The position numbers and the translations under genes were made by a program. Shown piece after piece: positions 35,896-45,429 of a stretch of DNA of 64,000 nt. Under the pieces are notes generated by a model. That model made no database searches. It saw only the letters and a list, made by a program, of their open reading frames with translations, and was not told the origin of the DNA. The stretch is from Bacteroidota bacterium (GTDB taxonomy: Bacteria; Bacteroidota; Rhodothermia; Balneolales; Balneolaceae), in contig JAAAOB010000036.1 in the NCBI GenBank assembly GCA_009909035.1, forward strand, positions 1 through 64,000. The letters run 5' to 3'. Position 1 is the first letter of the stretch. Each line of letters starts with the position of its first letter.

Positions 35896-36657
35896 TTAAG
35901 CTGAATGATTCTTAGCCGTGGTTTTTAATTCCACAACGGTAATCCAGGCATACTTCTTCAGGAAAGGTAAGGATTTGAAAAGAACCGAATCCAGTCCGTT
36001 CAGTGGTCCGGCGAGTGCAGATTGTGCCGAAGCAACCGGGATGAAGGACGCAGCAATCGATGTGAGATGAAAATAATGCGGGTTCACTTCATCAAAGTAG
36101 GTCCCGGCCAGTTCAAAATCCTCATTCAGCAGCGGGTGTTCGTCATCCGTCCGCAGATCAGGCGTCATTTTCCGGTAGAGGTTGATAACCGGGTTGTAGC
36201 CCATCGGCTCAAAAAAGATGCCCGAGCCGCCCGGTTTCAGCACACGCCGAAGCTCTTTGTAGCAGCGATCCAGGTCGAGATGATGCAGAATTCCGCTGCC
36301 GCACACACGGTCGAAGCTGTGGTCATCAAACGAAAGGTCCTCGGCATCCATCACGAAACATTCCATCTCAAGACCCTGTTTCTCGGCCTCCGCTTTCGTC
36401 TGTTCAATTGCCACTTCGGATATGTCGATCGCCGTTACCTTTGCACCGGCCGTTGCGAGAGAAAACGCCTGGCTGCCAGGACCACAACCATACTCCAGGA
36501 CCGATTTGCCGGCAACATCTTTATGAATTTTATCCCGATAGAAATTTTTGCTCCGGTCGGTGGTTTTGTAATACTTCTTCACCTTTTTGCGCTTACCGGT
36601 GGCAAACGCCTCGTTGTGAAACTCTTTTTCGCGGTCGAGCCGGTCTTTGTTTTTCAT
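35896..36657 (-). CDS. Class I SAM-dependent methyltransferase
   Basis: 253 residues from the chosen ATG (36657); an in-frame ATG at 36675 and an open extension to 36789 also exist, but the residues before MKNKDRLDREK look non-coding. Motif I is VLEYGCGPGSQAFSLATAG, then VTAIDISEVAIEQTKAEA, CFVMDAEDLSFDDHSFDRVC, SGILHHLDLDRCYKELRRVL and LKPGGSGIFFEP, all classic Methyltransf_11 features. The C-terminal part is less conserved. Operon position with a GT2 gene suggests methylation of the polysaccharide or its lipid carrier (inference). Confidence 0.83.
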   Translation of the reverse strand: MKNKDRLDREKEFHNEAFATGKRKKVKKYYKTTDRSKNFYRDKIHKDVAGKSVLEYGCGPGSQAFSLATAGAKVTAIDISEVAIEQTKAEAEKQGLEMECFVMDAEDLSFDDHSFDRVCGSGILHHLDLDRCYKELRRVLKPGGSGIFFEPMGYNPVINLYRKMTPDLRTDDEHPLLNEDFELAGTYFDEVNPHYFHLTSIAASFIPVASAQSALAGPLNGLDSVLFKSLPFLKKYAWITVVELKTTAKNHSA

Positions 36658-37028
36658 AGATGGAGATAGATTCATGAATCTGCAATCTACCCCTGATCGG
36701 CTGCCATTTCCAAACGTTTTTTGATACCTGCAGAGAGTGCCCGTCACTATAAAACCAGGGGAGCAGCGGAAGAAAAACAAGGATATCACTCGGCCCGGAA
36801 CCTCATTCTTTCAGAGCAATAGATTTGTGTCAAATAGAATCTGTTCCGCTCAATGGAAGAGTGATTCGTAGGGTGATGTTCTTAACACTCTTTCCAAAAA
36901 TATTACACACAAAACTCAATCGATAGTTACGGCCAAATCGCTCTGAATCGTTACGTTACACTCATAAACACATCAGATAAAAATCTGACTTAAAACTAAG
37001 ATAACCGCTGAACAAAGAGGTACAGATT
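36658..37028. other. Intergenic region before the Met-rich lipoprotein gene
   Basis: About 370 bp between divergent genes. It should hold promoters for both, but no strong consensus box, operator or repeat was recognised. The 132-bp in-frame 5' extension of the methyltransferase ORF lies in its left part. Confidence 0.4.
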
Positions 37029-37478
37029 ATGAGACATATAACATTCATATTATTCACAATTCTCCTGGCTTCATTTTTCGTCCAGTGCGATCGCGACCGT
37101 CAGATGGGAGATCAACAGATGGGAATGGGGAATCAGCAGATGGAACAGATGATGCAGAAACCGGAGATGCGCCGGGCCATGATGCAGCGAATGGCAGAGA
37201 ATCCCCAGATGCGGCGAGAGATGATGAACCAAATGAGAGCTGGTATGGGGCAGATGGACCAGGACGCGATGCTGGACCATATGCAATCCATGATGGAAGA
37301 TCCGGAACAGAGACAGCAAATGCTCTCTCACGTTCAAAAAATGCAGGAGATACTTGAAAATGAGGAGTTTGACCGGGAACAGATGCGCCAGATGATGCAA
37401 AGCGCTCCGGTGATGGGCATGCATATGCGCTGCATGCAAATGATGCAGGGGCCGGGTTTTGAACAGACTCAAGATTAA
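37029..37478 (+). CDS. Methionine-rich secreted lipoprotein, candidate copper-binding
   Basis: 149 residues. The signal peptide MRHITFILFTILLASFFVQC ends in a cysteine that could be a lipobox site (F-V-Q-C20). After it, 31 of about 130 residues are methionine, mostly in MxxM and MM patterns such as QMMQKPEMRRAMMQRM. Gln and Arg are also frequent, and a near C-terminal MGMHMRCMQMM block adds His and Cys. The protein has no enzyme motif. Met-rich extracytoplasmic segments are a known Cu(I)/Ag(I) binding feature in other proteins; copper is therefore a reasonable but unproven guess. It is followed by a His-rich small ORF and a ZIP transporter gene, which supports a metal role. Confidence 0.8.
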   Translation: MRHITFILFTILLASFFVQCDRDRQMGDQQMGMGNQQMEQMMQKPEMRRAMMQRMAENPQMRREMMNQMRAGMGQMDQDAMLDHMQSMMEDPEQRQQMLSHVQKMQEILENEEFDREQMRQMMQSAPVMGMHMRCMQMMQGPGFEQTQD

Positions 37479-37515
37479 AAAGTAATTTACCTGTACAAAT
37501 CTTAGAGTAAGCTTG

Positions 37516-37644
37516 ATGAAGAACCCAAACCACTATCATGAAAAAGCGGATCACAACCAGGAGATGAATCACGATGATCATGGCAATCACGATCATAAAG
37601 ACACTCCCACCACGAATACTACAAGCAGATGGTACAGGATTTAA
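37516..37644 (+). CDS. Small histidine-rich protein, 42 residues
   Basis: Starts at ATG 37516, 37 bp after the Met-rich gene, and ends TAA 37642-37644. Seven of 42 residues are His, spaced as H-x-H, H-x5-H, H-x2-H, H-x2-H and H-x-H (HYHEKADHNQEMNHDDHGNH, residues 6-25, then DHKD). The sequence resembles the His-rich N-terminal tail of heavy-metal P-type ATPases, but no ATPase follows: after the tail comes a stop and an unrelated 306-bp gap. It could be an ATPase relic or a genuine metal-binding peptide. The ribosome-binding site is weak. Confidence 0.5.
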   Translation: MKNPNHYHEKADHNQEMNHDDHGNHDHKDTPTTNTTSRWYRI

Positions 37645-37950
37645 AATTCCGGTGTTGGTGGGTGCTGGCCTTAAGGATTCCGATTCTCGCACTCTCGCCG
37701 CCGGCATCCTGTTTGCATGGGGTAGGGTAATTGTATTTCGTCCTGCGGAGAGATTTAGAGGTTTTCTATAGAATCTGATGAACACTCCTCCCGGCTTCTC
37801 CGTACTATCCTCAAGGTGAAATTTTCCCGTGCGACCACCTTACTGTTTTAGAGGTATCGCCACCGGCATCACCGTATACTCTTGTACTGTTCAGGACAAT
37901 CACATTTTAGATCGTCTATTCAAAAACGGCAATTAGTCTAACCCATCACC

Positions 37951-38832
37951 ATGTGCCCTAAAAAAACCGTAGAGCGCCCTCAAGAAAATGATCTTCTGAA
38001 CGGCCTGTTTGCTCTCTTTCTGCTGATCGCTGTTCTCGCGGCGTCGTTTTGGGTTGTGGCTGACATGAGGGAAGGAAGCGTAAGTATTTATCATGTATTT
38101 GTCGCTGCTTTCATTACAGCTGCAGCGACCGGTTTTGGAGCTATACCGTTTTTAATCATCAAAGAGTTCGAAAACAGGTGGCTGGGTATCGGGAATTCGA
38201 TCGCGGCGGGGCTCATGCTTGGCGCAAGTATCGGGTTGATCTATGAGGGAGTGACAATCGCGGGAGTAGATCACACAATTCTAAAGACCGTTGGCGGTCT
38301 TATCACGGGCGGCTTTTTGGTGATGCTTGCCCGAACCATTCTCAACAGCACCGGCACAGACTATTCGATTGGCCAGGTGACAGGGGCAAGTGCCATAAAG
38401 ATGCTGATGATTGTGGGTATTATGACGGTCCACTCATTTGCTGAAGGGATCGGTGTTGGAGTCTCTTTTGGAGAGAGTTCATCATTCGGGTCGTTTATTT
38501 CCATTGCCATCGCTATCCATAACATTCCCGAAGGCCTCGCCATTAGCCTTATTCTGATTCCGCGCGGCACAACGGTTCGGAATGCCGCCCTCTGGAGTAT
38601 TTTCAGCAGCCTTCCGCAACCCATAATGGCTGTTCCCGCATTTTTGTTTGTTCTTGCGTTTAAAACGTACCTCCCGATCGGGCTTGGAATTGCAGCGGGG
38701 GCTATGTTCTGGATGGTGTTTAAAGAGCTCCTGCCCGATGCACGCGAAGAGCTGAAAGACAACTACGTATATCCATTCATGATCATTACAGCTTTGGGGA
38801 TGATTCTTTTCCAGTTCGCTGTTGGTGTCTGA
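37951..38832 (+). CDS. ZIP family metal transporter
   Basis: 293 residues with eight predicted transmembrane segments. The hallmark metal-binding TM4/TM5 sites are H161 and E165 (VHSFAEGIGVG) and H190 and E194 (AIHNIPEGLA). The first helix starts about residue 19 (LFALFLLIAVLAASFWVV). It imports divalent metals such as zinc by family. It follows the Met-rich and His-rich genes on the same strand after a 306-bp gap, so a shared regulon is possible but not shown. Confidence 0.9.
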   Translation: MCPKKTVERPQENDLLNGLFALFLLIAVLAASFWVVADMREGSVSIYHVFVAAFITAAATGFGAIPFLIIKEFENRWLGIGNSIAAGLMLGASIGLIYEGVTIAGVDHTILKTVGGLITGGFLVMLARTILNSTGTDYSIGQVTGASAIKMLMIVGIMTVHSFAEGIGVGVSFGESSSFGSFISIAIAIHNIPEGLAISLILIPRGTTVRNAALWSIFSSLPQPIMAVPAFLFVLAFKTYLPIGLGIAAGAMFWMVFKELLPDAREELKDNYVYPFMIITALGMILFQFAVGV

Positions 38833-39098
38833 GACTCCATTTACTACCTCATGGTATGGCACATTATGACAAATATACGCACCGGAGTCACGATCACCCT
38901 GGTGAAACAATTCCAAAGCTTTGGCTTACACTATGATTGCATCTTGGGATACGTATTCCGCAAATAATCGGTGGATTGATCTAAAACAGCTTGGCCCTGA
39001 TATCGGATGCGGTTCATCACCCGTGTCGTCCTGCTCTCCTGAAGCTGTCCAAACTGAATGCGCTTCGAGTATATCTTCTCAAGACTGTGCCTTATGTT

Positions 39099-40658
39099 CT
39101 ACACAATTACGGATACACCGCCGCGCCTGCCATCACCGGCGCCCTTCACCCCGCGGGGACCGGTCGAAACCGAATGAGCTCCACCAAAATAGAGTGCTTT
39201 TTCTTTCCAGATTTTATGCCTGGAACAGCTCTCTTTAATTTTATTCAAGTGGGCCGACTCAAACCCGCCCTCCACGTTGAGCTCTGCCTGTTCATAATGA
39301 ATCCTGGGGGCGTTCACGGCCTCCTCAAGCGGCAATTGAAATTCCATGAGGTTTAGCAGCACTTGCAGGATGGCTGTTCGAATACGGTTTGATCCGCCGG
39401 AACCAAAAACAACGCGTTGTCCATCGGCCATCCGAAGAAGTCCGGGAGCCATCATGGACGTCAGCCGTTTATCCGGCTGCCAGGAGTGGAATCCAGCCGG
39501 ATTCAGATCCTGCTCACCCAGCATATTGTTCAACATGACGCCTGTGCCGGGAATCATCACACCGCTTCCCTCCCCATTGCTGGAGGTGAGGCTCGCCAGG
39601 TTTCCATCACGATCTGCAATACTGATTTGTGTAGTGCCTTTAAATGATGCGTATCTCCCCAAAATCTCTTTTTTGTATGCTTCCAGGAAAAACGGGTCCA
39701 GAATACCTTGTCGGGAGCCGCCTGATCCGGCAACCCCATCCATGCGCGCTTTATTGGTCAGCTTTTGCAGCTCCACAAGTGTGGCCAGGTAGAGCTCAGA
39801 TCCAAACGGCAGGTCGTCTGCATCGATCGATTTCATCAGCTCCAGGGCAAACCCGGTCAATATTCCGCCTGTGGAGGGGGGCGGATTGATCGCGATGGAG
39901 TGGTTTTTAAAGTTTATCATGAGCGGCTTGCGCAGCACGACATTGTAGTTTTGCAGATCCTCCCGTGTGATATGGCCGCCATCCATGCTGCAAATCCGCG
40001 TTATCGCGCGGGCTATCTCTCCATCATAAAAACAGGCCTCACCCTGCTGAACAAGTTTCTCGAGAAAATTTGCCAGTTCCGGTTGTTTCAGAATTTCACC
40101 GGGCCGGACAATATCGTGATTCAATTGACTGCTTTTAAAAATACGAAGAGCCTCAAGAGAAGATGTGTAGATCGGGCGCACAATCTCGAAGAGGCGGGCC
40201 TGGAATCTATTTACTTCCATGCCTTCTCTTGCCCGTTCAATTGCCGGTGAGGCCAGCCGTTTCAGTGGCAGCGTGCAAAGATCGCGGTGCACCCTGAACA
40301 ACCCCTTCACCATGCCGGGAACAGCTATCGACCCCGGCCCCACGTGATACTCCTGGCGGGCCTCCCCAAAATCGGCTGAAATCGGGAAAAAGGAGAGATC
40401 GGATGCCTTCTTTTTCCGCCCCGGGGTCTGGACAAAAAAATCGTACAGCGTCTGCTTTCCGCCTGCGGTTTCAGCCATCAAAAAACCGCCGCCGCCGGGC
40501 GACGTCAGGACCGGCTCGGCAACAAAAGCCATGCATTGGGCTGCAATGACCGCATCAAAGGCGTTGCCGCCATCGCGCAGGACCTGGGCCGCCACCTCGG
40601 CGGTGGCAGGGTGACCGGCAGCGATAACTCCTTTGGGTAGCGGCATCACCGTATACAT
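39099..40658 (-). CDS. Gamma-glutamyltransferase family protein (intracellular type)
   Basis: 519 residues with no signal peptide. It is an Ntn hydrolase that self-cleaves before a Thr: T342 in KGTTQISIADRDGN is the expected nucleophile. Recognisable are GHPATAEVAAQVLRDGGNAFDA at the N terminus, EPVLTSPGGGGF, and LNNMLGEQDLNPAGF after the nucleophile. Family members transfer or hydrolyse gamma-glutamyl groups of glutathione-like compounds; a cytosolic location suggests turnover of an intracellular gamma-glutamyl compound (inference). It is downstream of lspA on the same strand with a 107-bp gap. Confidence 0.87.
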   Translation of the reverse strand: MYTVMPLPKGVIAAGHPATAEVAAQVLRDGGNAFDAVIAAQCMAFVAEPVLTSPGGGGFLMAETAGGKQTLYDFFVQTPGRKKKASDLSFFPISADFGEARQEYHVGPGSIAVPGMVKGLFRVHRDLCTLPLKRLASPAIERAREGMEVNRFQARLFEIVRPIYTSSLEALRIFKSSQLNHDIVRPGEILKQPELANFLEKLVQQGEACFYDGEIARAITRICSMDGGHITREDLQNYNVVLRKPLMINFKNHSIAINPPPSTGGILTGFALELMKSIDADDLPFGSELYLATLVELQKLTNKARMDGVAGSGGSRQGILDPFFLEAYKKEILGRYASFKGTTQISIADRDGNLASLTSSNGEGSGVMIPGTGVMLNNMLGEQDLNPAGFHSWQPDKRLTSMMAPGLLRMADGQRVVFGSGGSNRIRTAILQVLLNLMEFQLPLEEAVNAPRIHYEQAELNVEGGFESAHLNKIKESCSRHKIWKEKALYFGGAHSVSTGPRGVKGAGDGRRGGVSVIV

Positions 40659-40765
40659 TTATTCATTCACAAATATAAGCTTCACCACGGTACGCAACCC
40701 GGTATCAGAAAAGAGAGTAACAAGAATGGCAGGCTGCTTAAAAGCCCCAGTTCATCTAAACACCG

Positions 40766-41374
40766 TTAGCTGTGGTGCGTTTTTGAAAGCGGATTTCCCG
40801 GGTGAATTTCGTGGTATTTTTTGGGGCCTGAATCTGCATTATCCGTTGAGTCACTTTCGGCCGGCATAATTTTTTTATGAAACACAAGCATCGTAAGAAT
40901 CGCGGTGGTGATTGCAATATCCGCAACATTAAAAATGTACGGGAAGACCGGGGTATCGCCAATGGTTAAATTAAAATGGATAAAATCAACGACATGTCCA
41001 TCCAGTATCCCTCCGTAGCCACCGACAATCCCCATAAAAATCCGGTCCGCAATATTTCCAAGGGCTCCGCCTAAAATCAAGCCCATACAGAGCAGGTAGG
41101 CGAGGTTCGCCTCTTTCATCGCCGTGAAGATGTAAATAAAAATGCCGATGGTGGCCAGGATAGCCACAATACTGATGGACTGGGTGGATAAAAAGTCCAT
41201 TCCCATGGCCATTCCGGGGTTCTTGGTGAAATTAAAGGCAAGCCAGCCATCAATTACATCCACACGGTGCAGCCCCGGGTTGGTTCGCACCAGCTGCTTT
41301 GTAATCTGATCCAGGATCAAAACCAGAAAAACCGGTAGAAAAAGAGCCAGCAACTTTTTTTTACGTTCTGACAA
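40766..41374 (-). CDS. lspA: Lipoprotein signal peptidase II
   Basis: 202 residues with four transmembrane helices and a longer polar C-terminal tail than usual (after about residue 173). The catalytic aspartates are D110 (LGNIADR) and D152 (FNVADIAI). The segment GGILDGHVVDFIHF matches the family. It removes signal peptides from prolipoproteins. It is the last gene of the ileS-dksA-lspA operon, 11 bp after the dksA-like gene. Substrates in the window include the Met-rich and DUF1684 lipoproteins. Confidence 0.95.
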   Translation of the reverse strand: MSERKKKLLALFLPVFLVLILDQITKQLVRTNPGLHRVDVIDGWLAFNFTKNPGMAMGMDFLSTQSISIVAILATIGIFIYIFTAMKEANLAYLLCMGLILGGALGNIADRIFMGIVGGYGGILDGHVVDFIHFNLTIGDTPVFPYIFNVADIAITTAILTMLVFHKKIMPAESDSTDNADSGPKKYHEIHPGNPLSKTHHS

Positions 41375-41385
41375 AGGCGTTCGGA

Positions 41386-41790
41386 TTATCGTCGTTTAAG
41401 TTTTGCATCGATACTTAATTGTGTATGCGGAACAGCTTCAAGCCGTCCCTTGGCAATTTTTTTGCCTGTAACTTTACAGACCCCGTAGGTTTTATTCTCA
41501 ATTCTTACCAGTGCATCATCGAGATAACGTATAAACTTTTTGGTTCTGTTAAACAGCATATAGGTTTTCTCGCGTTCCTGTGCATCCGTTCCGGCATCCG
41601 CCATATGAAAAGAGTACGCAGATTCATCGGATGAATTCTCCATACTTTCGCGAAGCGATGCCTGGAGTGCATTTAGTTCGTTTTCAGCTTCATCCCGTTT
41701 TTTGATAATAATCTGCTTGAAATACTCCAGCTCTTCATCGCTGTATGGGGAGATCCGTTCACTCGATTTGGTATCTTTTGAAGACGCCAT
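41386..41790 (-). CDS. TraR/DksA family protein (Bacteroidota type)
   Basis: 134 residues. An N-terminal coiled coil (YFKQIIIKKRDEAENELNAL) leads to the C-terminal domain with KTYGVCKVTGKKIAKGRLEAVPHTQLSIDAK. Only one Cys of the DksA zinc finger is left (GVCKVTG), as is common in Bacteroidota relatives. It may act on RNA polymerase through the secondary channel, but that is not established for this subtype. It lies between ileS (21 bp) and lspA (11 bp). Confidence 0.85.
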   Translation of the reverse strand: MASSKDTKSSERISPYSDEELEYFKQIIIKKRDEAENELNALQASLRESMENSSDESAYSFHMADAGTDAQEREKTYMLFNRTKKFIRYLDDALVRIENKTYGVCKVTGKKIAKGRLEAVPHTQLSIDAKLKRR

Positions 41791-41811
41791 AAGCCTAAAA
41801 TTTTATGTTAA

Positions 41812-44800
41812 TTAATTATTTTTGGTTCGTTGTATGGAAATTTCACAATCCTCACCCTCTATTTCCCAGGATTTTGTAAAATCCGGTTCATTGAGACGTT
41901 TGTTATTGATCTGTTCTGCAAGAGTTTCGTTTTTAATGGTATCCATTTTTTTATGCAGCGCCGATTCAAGAAATTCCGATCCGCTGTAGCCGATATTTAT
42001 TCTGTCGGTTACGTCGTAGTCAGCTTCTTTCCTCATGTTTTGAACCCGGTTCATAAATTCCCGGGTTACGCCCTCTTCGAGCAGTTCTTTCGAAATTTCA
42101 GTATCAAGAGCTACGGTAATTCCGTCCTGTGTTTCTACCGACCACCCCTCCAGGCCTGTCCGCTGAATTTCAAGCTCATCACTGTTGATCACAATCTCAG
42201 ATTGATCGTCCATCACAAGCGTTAATGAGCCTTTTTTCTCGAAGGTACTGATATCTTCGTTCGAGAGATCATTCACTTTGGCTGCTACGGCTTTCATTCG
42301 TTTCCCTAACCGTTTGCCCAGTTTGGGAAAGTTGGGTTTGGCCGATTTACCAACGATACCGGAATCATCGTCTACAAACCTAATATCCTTAACGTTTACC
42401 TCGTCCAATATTATATCTTTAACCGCTTCTACCATGGCGCGATGCTCCTCATCCATGGGTAAAATGATCTTGGAAAGCGGCTGACGGACATTAATATCGA
42501 TCTGATTTCTGAGCCTGAGAACGACGGACGTTACGGTTCTGGCCACCTCCATCCGTTTCTCCAGCTGTTTATCGATGGCGGTCTCCTCTACGGTTGGGTA
42601 GAACGAAAGGTGCACTGATTTTTCATCCTTCCCGGTAACATCGTTCAGCTTCTGGAACAGCCACTCTCCCATAAACGGGGCCGTTGGGCTAATAATTTTA
42701 GCCAGGCTTTTCAGGCACTCATACAGCGTTTGGTATGCCGCTGTCTTGTTGATGCTTTTGCCCTCTTTCCAAAATCGGCGCCGGCTCCTGCGCACATACC
42801 AGTTGCTTAACTCTTCGACAAATTGCTCAATTTCGCGTGCGGCACGTGTTGGCTCGTAATCGTCCAGGTGCTCATCTACCTGTTTGACTGTGGTGTTCAG
42901 CCGCGACACGATCCACCGGTCCATCTCCGTTCGTTCGGATTTGGGCAGCGGAGAGCCTGAATAGGTAAACCCATCGATGTTAGCGTACATTGCAAAAAAG
43001 GAGTAGATATTTACGATGGTGTTGAAAAATTTTCGCTGCGTCTCCTGCAGGCCGGATTCCCCGAATTTCAGGTTTTCCCAGGGAGATGAGTTACTCATCA
43101 TATACCAGCGAACGGTATCGGCACCGTACGTTTGCAGCATTTCGAAGGGATCCACGGTGTTCCCTTTCGACTTGCTCATTTTTTCGCCGTTCTCATCAAG
43201 CACCAGCCCGTTCGAGACCACGTTGTTGTACGCGGGTTTGTCAAATAGCATTGTTCCGAGAGCGTGCAGCGTATAGAACCAGCCGCGCGTTTGATCCACA
43301 CCCTCGGCAATAAAGTCGGCCGGGAAGTTATCCTTGAATTTGTCTTTGTTTTCGAACGGGTAGTGCCATTGCGCCCAGGGCATGGCTCCGGAGTCGAACC
43401 AGACGTCCATCAGGTCCGGAACGCGAACCATTGTCCCGCCATTGGGGCCGCTCCAGGTCAGCTCGTCAATATACGGCCGGTGCAGGTCGATCTCTGCGTC
43501 ATCGGGCAGGCCGGCTTTCTTCTTCAGCTCCTGGACACTGCCAATACACTCAATATAGTCCGGGTTTTTGTCGCTCATCCAGATAGGCAGCGGCGATCCC
43601 CAGTAGCGTTGACGCGATACCGCCCAGTCCACATTATTTTCCAGCCAGGTGCCAAAGCGGCCGGTCCCGGTGCTTTCCGGTTTCCAGTTGATCTTATTGT
43701 TATAGTCTACCATTTTCTGCTTGACGTCGGTGGTTTTGATAAACCACGACTCCACCGGGTACGACATTAGCGGCGTTCCCTTTCGCCAATCAAACGGGTA
43801 GTTGTGGAGATAGGTCTCATGCTTATACATTTTGCCTTTCTCTTTAATCGCCCGGCTAATTTCTTTATCCGCATCTTTAAACCACTGACCCGCGAACTCT
43901 TCAATGGTTTCTTCAAACCGCCCTTCCGCAGTAATGGGATTGAACATCGGGATGTTCTCTTTCTGGGCGGTAGTGTAGTCATCCGCGCCAAACGCCGGGG
44001 CTGTATGAACAACGCCGGTACCGTCGTCTGTCGTCACATAATCGGCCAAAACAACCCGCCAGGCCTCTTTCTTATCAAACTCTTTTGAGGCATAATCAAA
44101 AATGGGCTTGTAAATCCACCCTTCCAGGTCGCTGCCTTTGTATCGATCTACAATTTCGTACTCTTCGTCGATCGCCTCATCGAGGCATTTCTCGGCAAGG
44201 ATATAAAACTCCTCGGTGTCATCAACAACCACCTTAATTTTCACATAGTCGAGCTTTTTATTCACGGCAAGCGCCATGTTGGAGATGATAGTCCACGGAG
44301 TGGTTGTCCACGCCAGGAAATAGACATTTTCATCGGCATCCAGCGGGAATTTCACGTAGATCGACGGGTCCTGAGTCTCTTTGTAGCCAAGACTCACTTC
44401 ATGGGAAGAGAGAACCGTTCCGCTGCCGGGCGAGTACCATTGAATTTTATATCCTTTGTAGATGAGATCTTTTTCGTACAGCTGCTTAAATGCCCACCAC
44501 ACAGATTCGATGTAGTCATTTTCAAACGTAACGTACGGGTTTTCAAGATCTACCCAATACCCCATCCGGTTCGTTAAATCATTCCACAGATGTTTGTATT
44601 TGAGCACACTCTCGCGGCATTTTTCGTTGTATTTGGCAATACCATACTCTTGCACCTGCTCCCGGCCATCAAGCCCAAGCTCTTTTTCTACTTCAATTTC
44701 CACCGGCAGGCCGTGTGTATCCCACCCGGCTTTTCGATCTACCCGGAATCCCTTGAGCGTTTTGTAGCGGCAGAACAGATCCTTGACGGTCCGGGCCATG

Positions 44801-44982
44801 ACATGATGGATTCCCGGTTTACCATTCGCCGTGGGCGGACCTTCAAAAAAAGTAAACGGGATTCCGTCCTCCCGCGACTTCAAACTTTTTTCGAAAATTT
44901 CGTTCTGCTTCCACCAGTTCAGTATTTCTACTTCTGCCTTGGGATACGCAAGGTGTTTTACTTCATCAAATTTTTTACTCAT
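41812..44982 (-). CDS. ileS: Isoleucyl-tRNA synthetase (type 2, eukaryote-like)
   Basis: 1056 residues. The class I HIGH motif is replaced by IHHVM at residues 58-62 (PTANGKPGIHHVMARTV) and KMSKS is at 601-605 (GEKMSKSKGNTVDP). The editing CP1 domain lies between. The C-terminal anticodon-binding region is long and lacks the zinc-binding cysteines of the E. coli type, as in the mupirocin-insensitive eukaryote-like class. It charges tRNA-Ile. It heads the ileS-dksA-lspA operon, which starts upstream of 44982. Confidence 0.96.
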   Translation of the reverse strand: MSKKFDEVKHLAYPKAEVEILNWWKQNEIFEKSLKSREDGIPFTFFEGPPTANGKPGIHHVMARTVKDLFCRYKTLKGFRVDRKAGWDTHGLPVEIEVEKELGLDGREQVQEYGIAKYNEKCRESVLKYKHLWNDLTNRMGYWVDLENPYVTFENDYIESVWWAFKQLYEKDLIYKGYKIQWYSPGSGTVLSSHEVSLGYKETQDPSIYVKFPLDADENVYFLAWTTTPWTIISNMALAVNKKLDYVKIKVVVDDTEEFYILAEKCLDEAIDEEYEIVDRYKGSDLEGWIYKPIFDYASKEFDKKEAWRVVLADYVTTDDGTGVVHTAPAFGADDYTTAQKENIPMFNPITAEGRFEETIEEFAGQWFKDADKEISRAIKEKGKMYKHETYLHNYPFDWRKGTPLMSYPVESWFIKTTDVKQKMVDYNNKINWKPESTGTGRFGTWLENNVDWAVSRQRYWGSPLPIWMSDKNPDYIECIGSVQELKKKAGLPDDAEIDLHRPYIDELTWSGPNGGTMVRVPDLMDVWFDSGAMPWAQWHYPFENKDKFKDNFPADFIAEGVDQTRGWFYTLHALGTMLFDKPAYNNVVSNGLVLDENGEKMSKSKGNTVDPFEMLQTYGADTVRWYMMSNSSPWENLKFGESGLQETQRKFFNTIVNIYSFFAMYANIDGFTYSGSPLPKSERTEMDRWIVSRLNTTVKQVDEHLDDYEPTRAAREIEQFVEELSNWYVRRSRRRFWKEGKSINKTAAYQTLYECLKSLAKIISPTAPFMGEWLFQKLNDVTGKDEKSVHLSFYPTVEETAIDKQLEKRMEVARTVTSVVLRLRNQIDINVRQPLSKIILPMDEEHRAMVEAVKDIILDEVNVKDIRFVDDDSGIVGKSAKPNFPKLGKRLGKRMKAVAAKVNDLSNEDISTFEKKGSLTLVMDDQSEIVINSDELEIQRTGLEGWSVETQDGITVALDTEISKELLEEGVTREFMNRVQNMRKEADYDVTDRINIGYSGSEFLESALHKKMDTIKNETLAEQINNKRLNEPDFTKSWEIEGEDCEISIQRTKNN

Positions 44983-45429
44983 ATAGAACGAGTTCGTTCT
45001 TTAAAATGGATCTATAAAGAAGTCCCTAATATACGAAATCCATGGCAATGAATATAACTGTGGTCGCATAGATTTTTCCTTCAAGACGGTGATGGTACGG
45101 CCAACACCATGGCATTCATTACATTACAACCCCTGATTTTTGGACCATCGAATTCCATTTGAGACGTGTAAGGTATTGGAATAGCTTGTGTTATGAGTAC
45201 TCCCAATACAGTTCAAATCCTGCACCCATGCCCCCGCTGCAGAGTGTAGCGCACCCGATTCAATTCCATCAGCCCGAATGCTTTTCGTCTTATCTATTCA
45301 TGCGTTTCGAGAGTTTTACCACGCATCGAGTATGCATGCCTCTAATAAAAAACGGTGTGCACTCCCCGGGATGGATCGGTAACAAGGCGCCGGGTACCGC
45401 TTCTGCTTCAATATTTTTAACTTCCATAT
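44983..45429. other. Gene-free region upstream of ileS
   Basis: About 450 bp. It should include the ileS promoter on the minus strand. An ORF running 45159-45608 on the plus strand looks like chance coding and overlaps the phosphatase in another frame. Nothing else recognisable. Confidence 0.4.

Noticed and set aside
37054-37785. 243-codon ORF on the minus strand
   Set aside because: Antisense to the Met-rich lipoprotein gene; no family features, and the plus-strand gene has a signal peptide.
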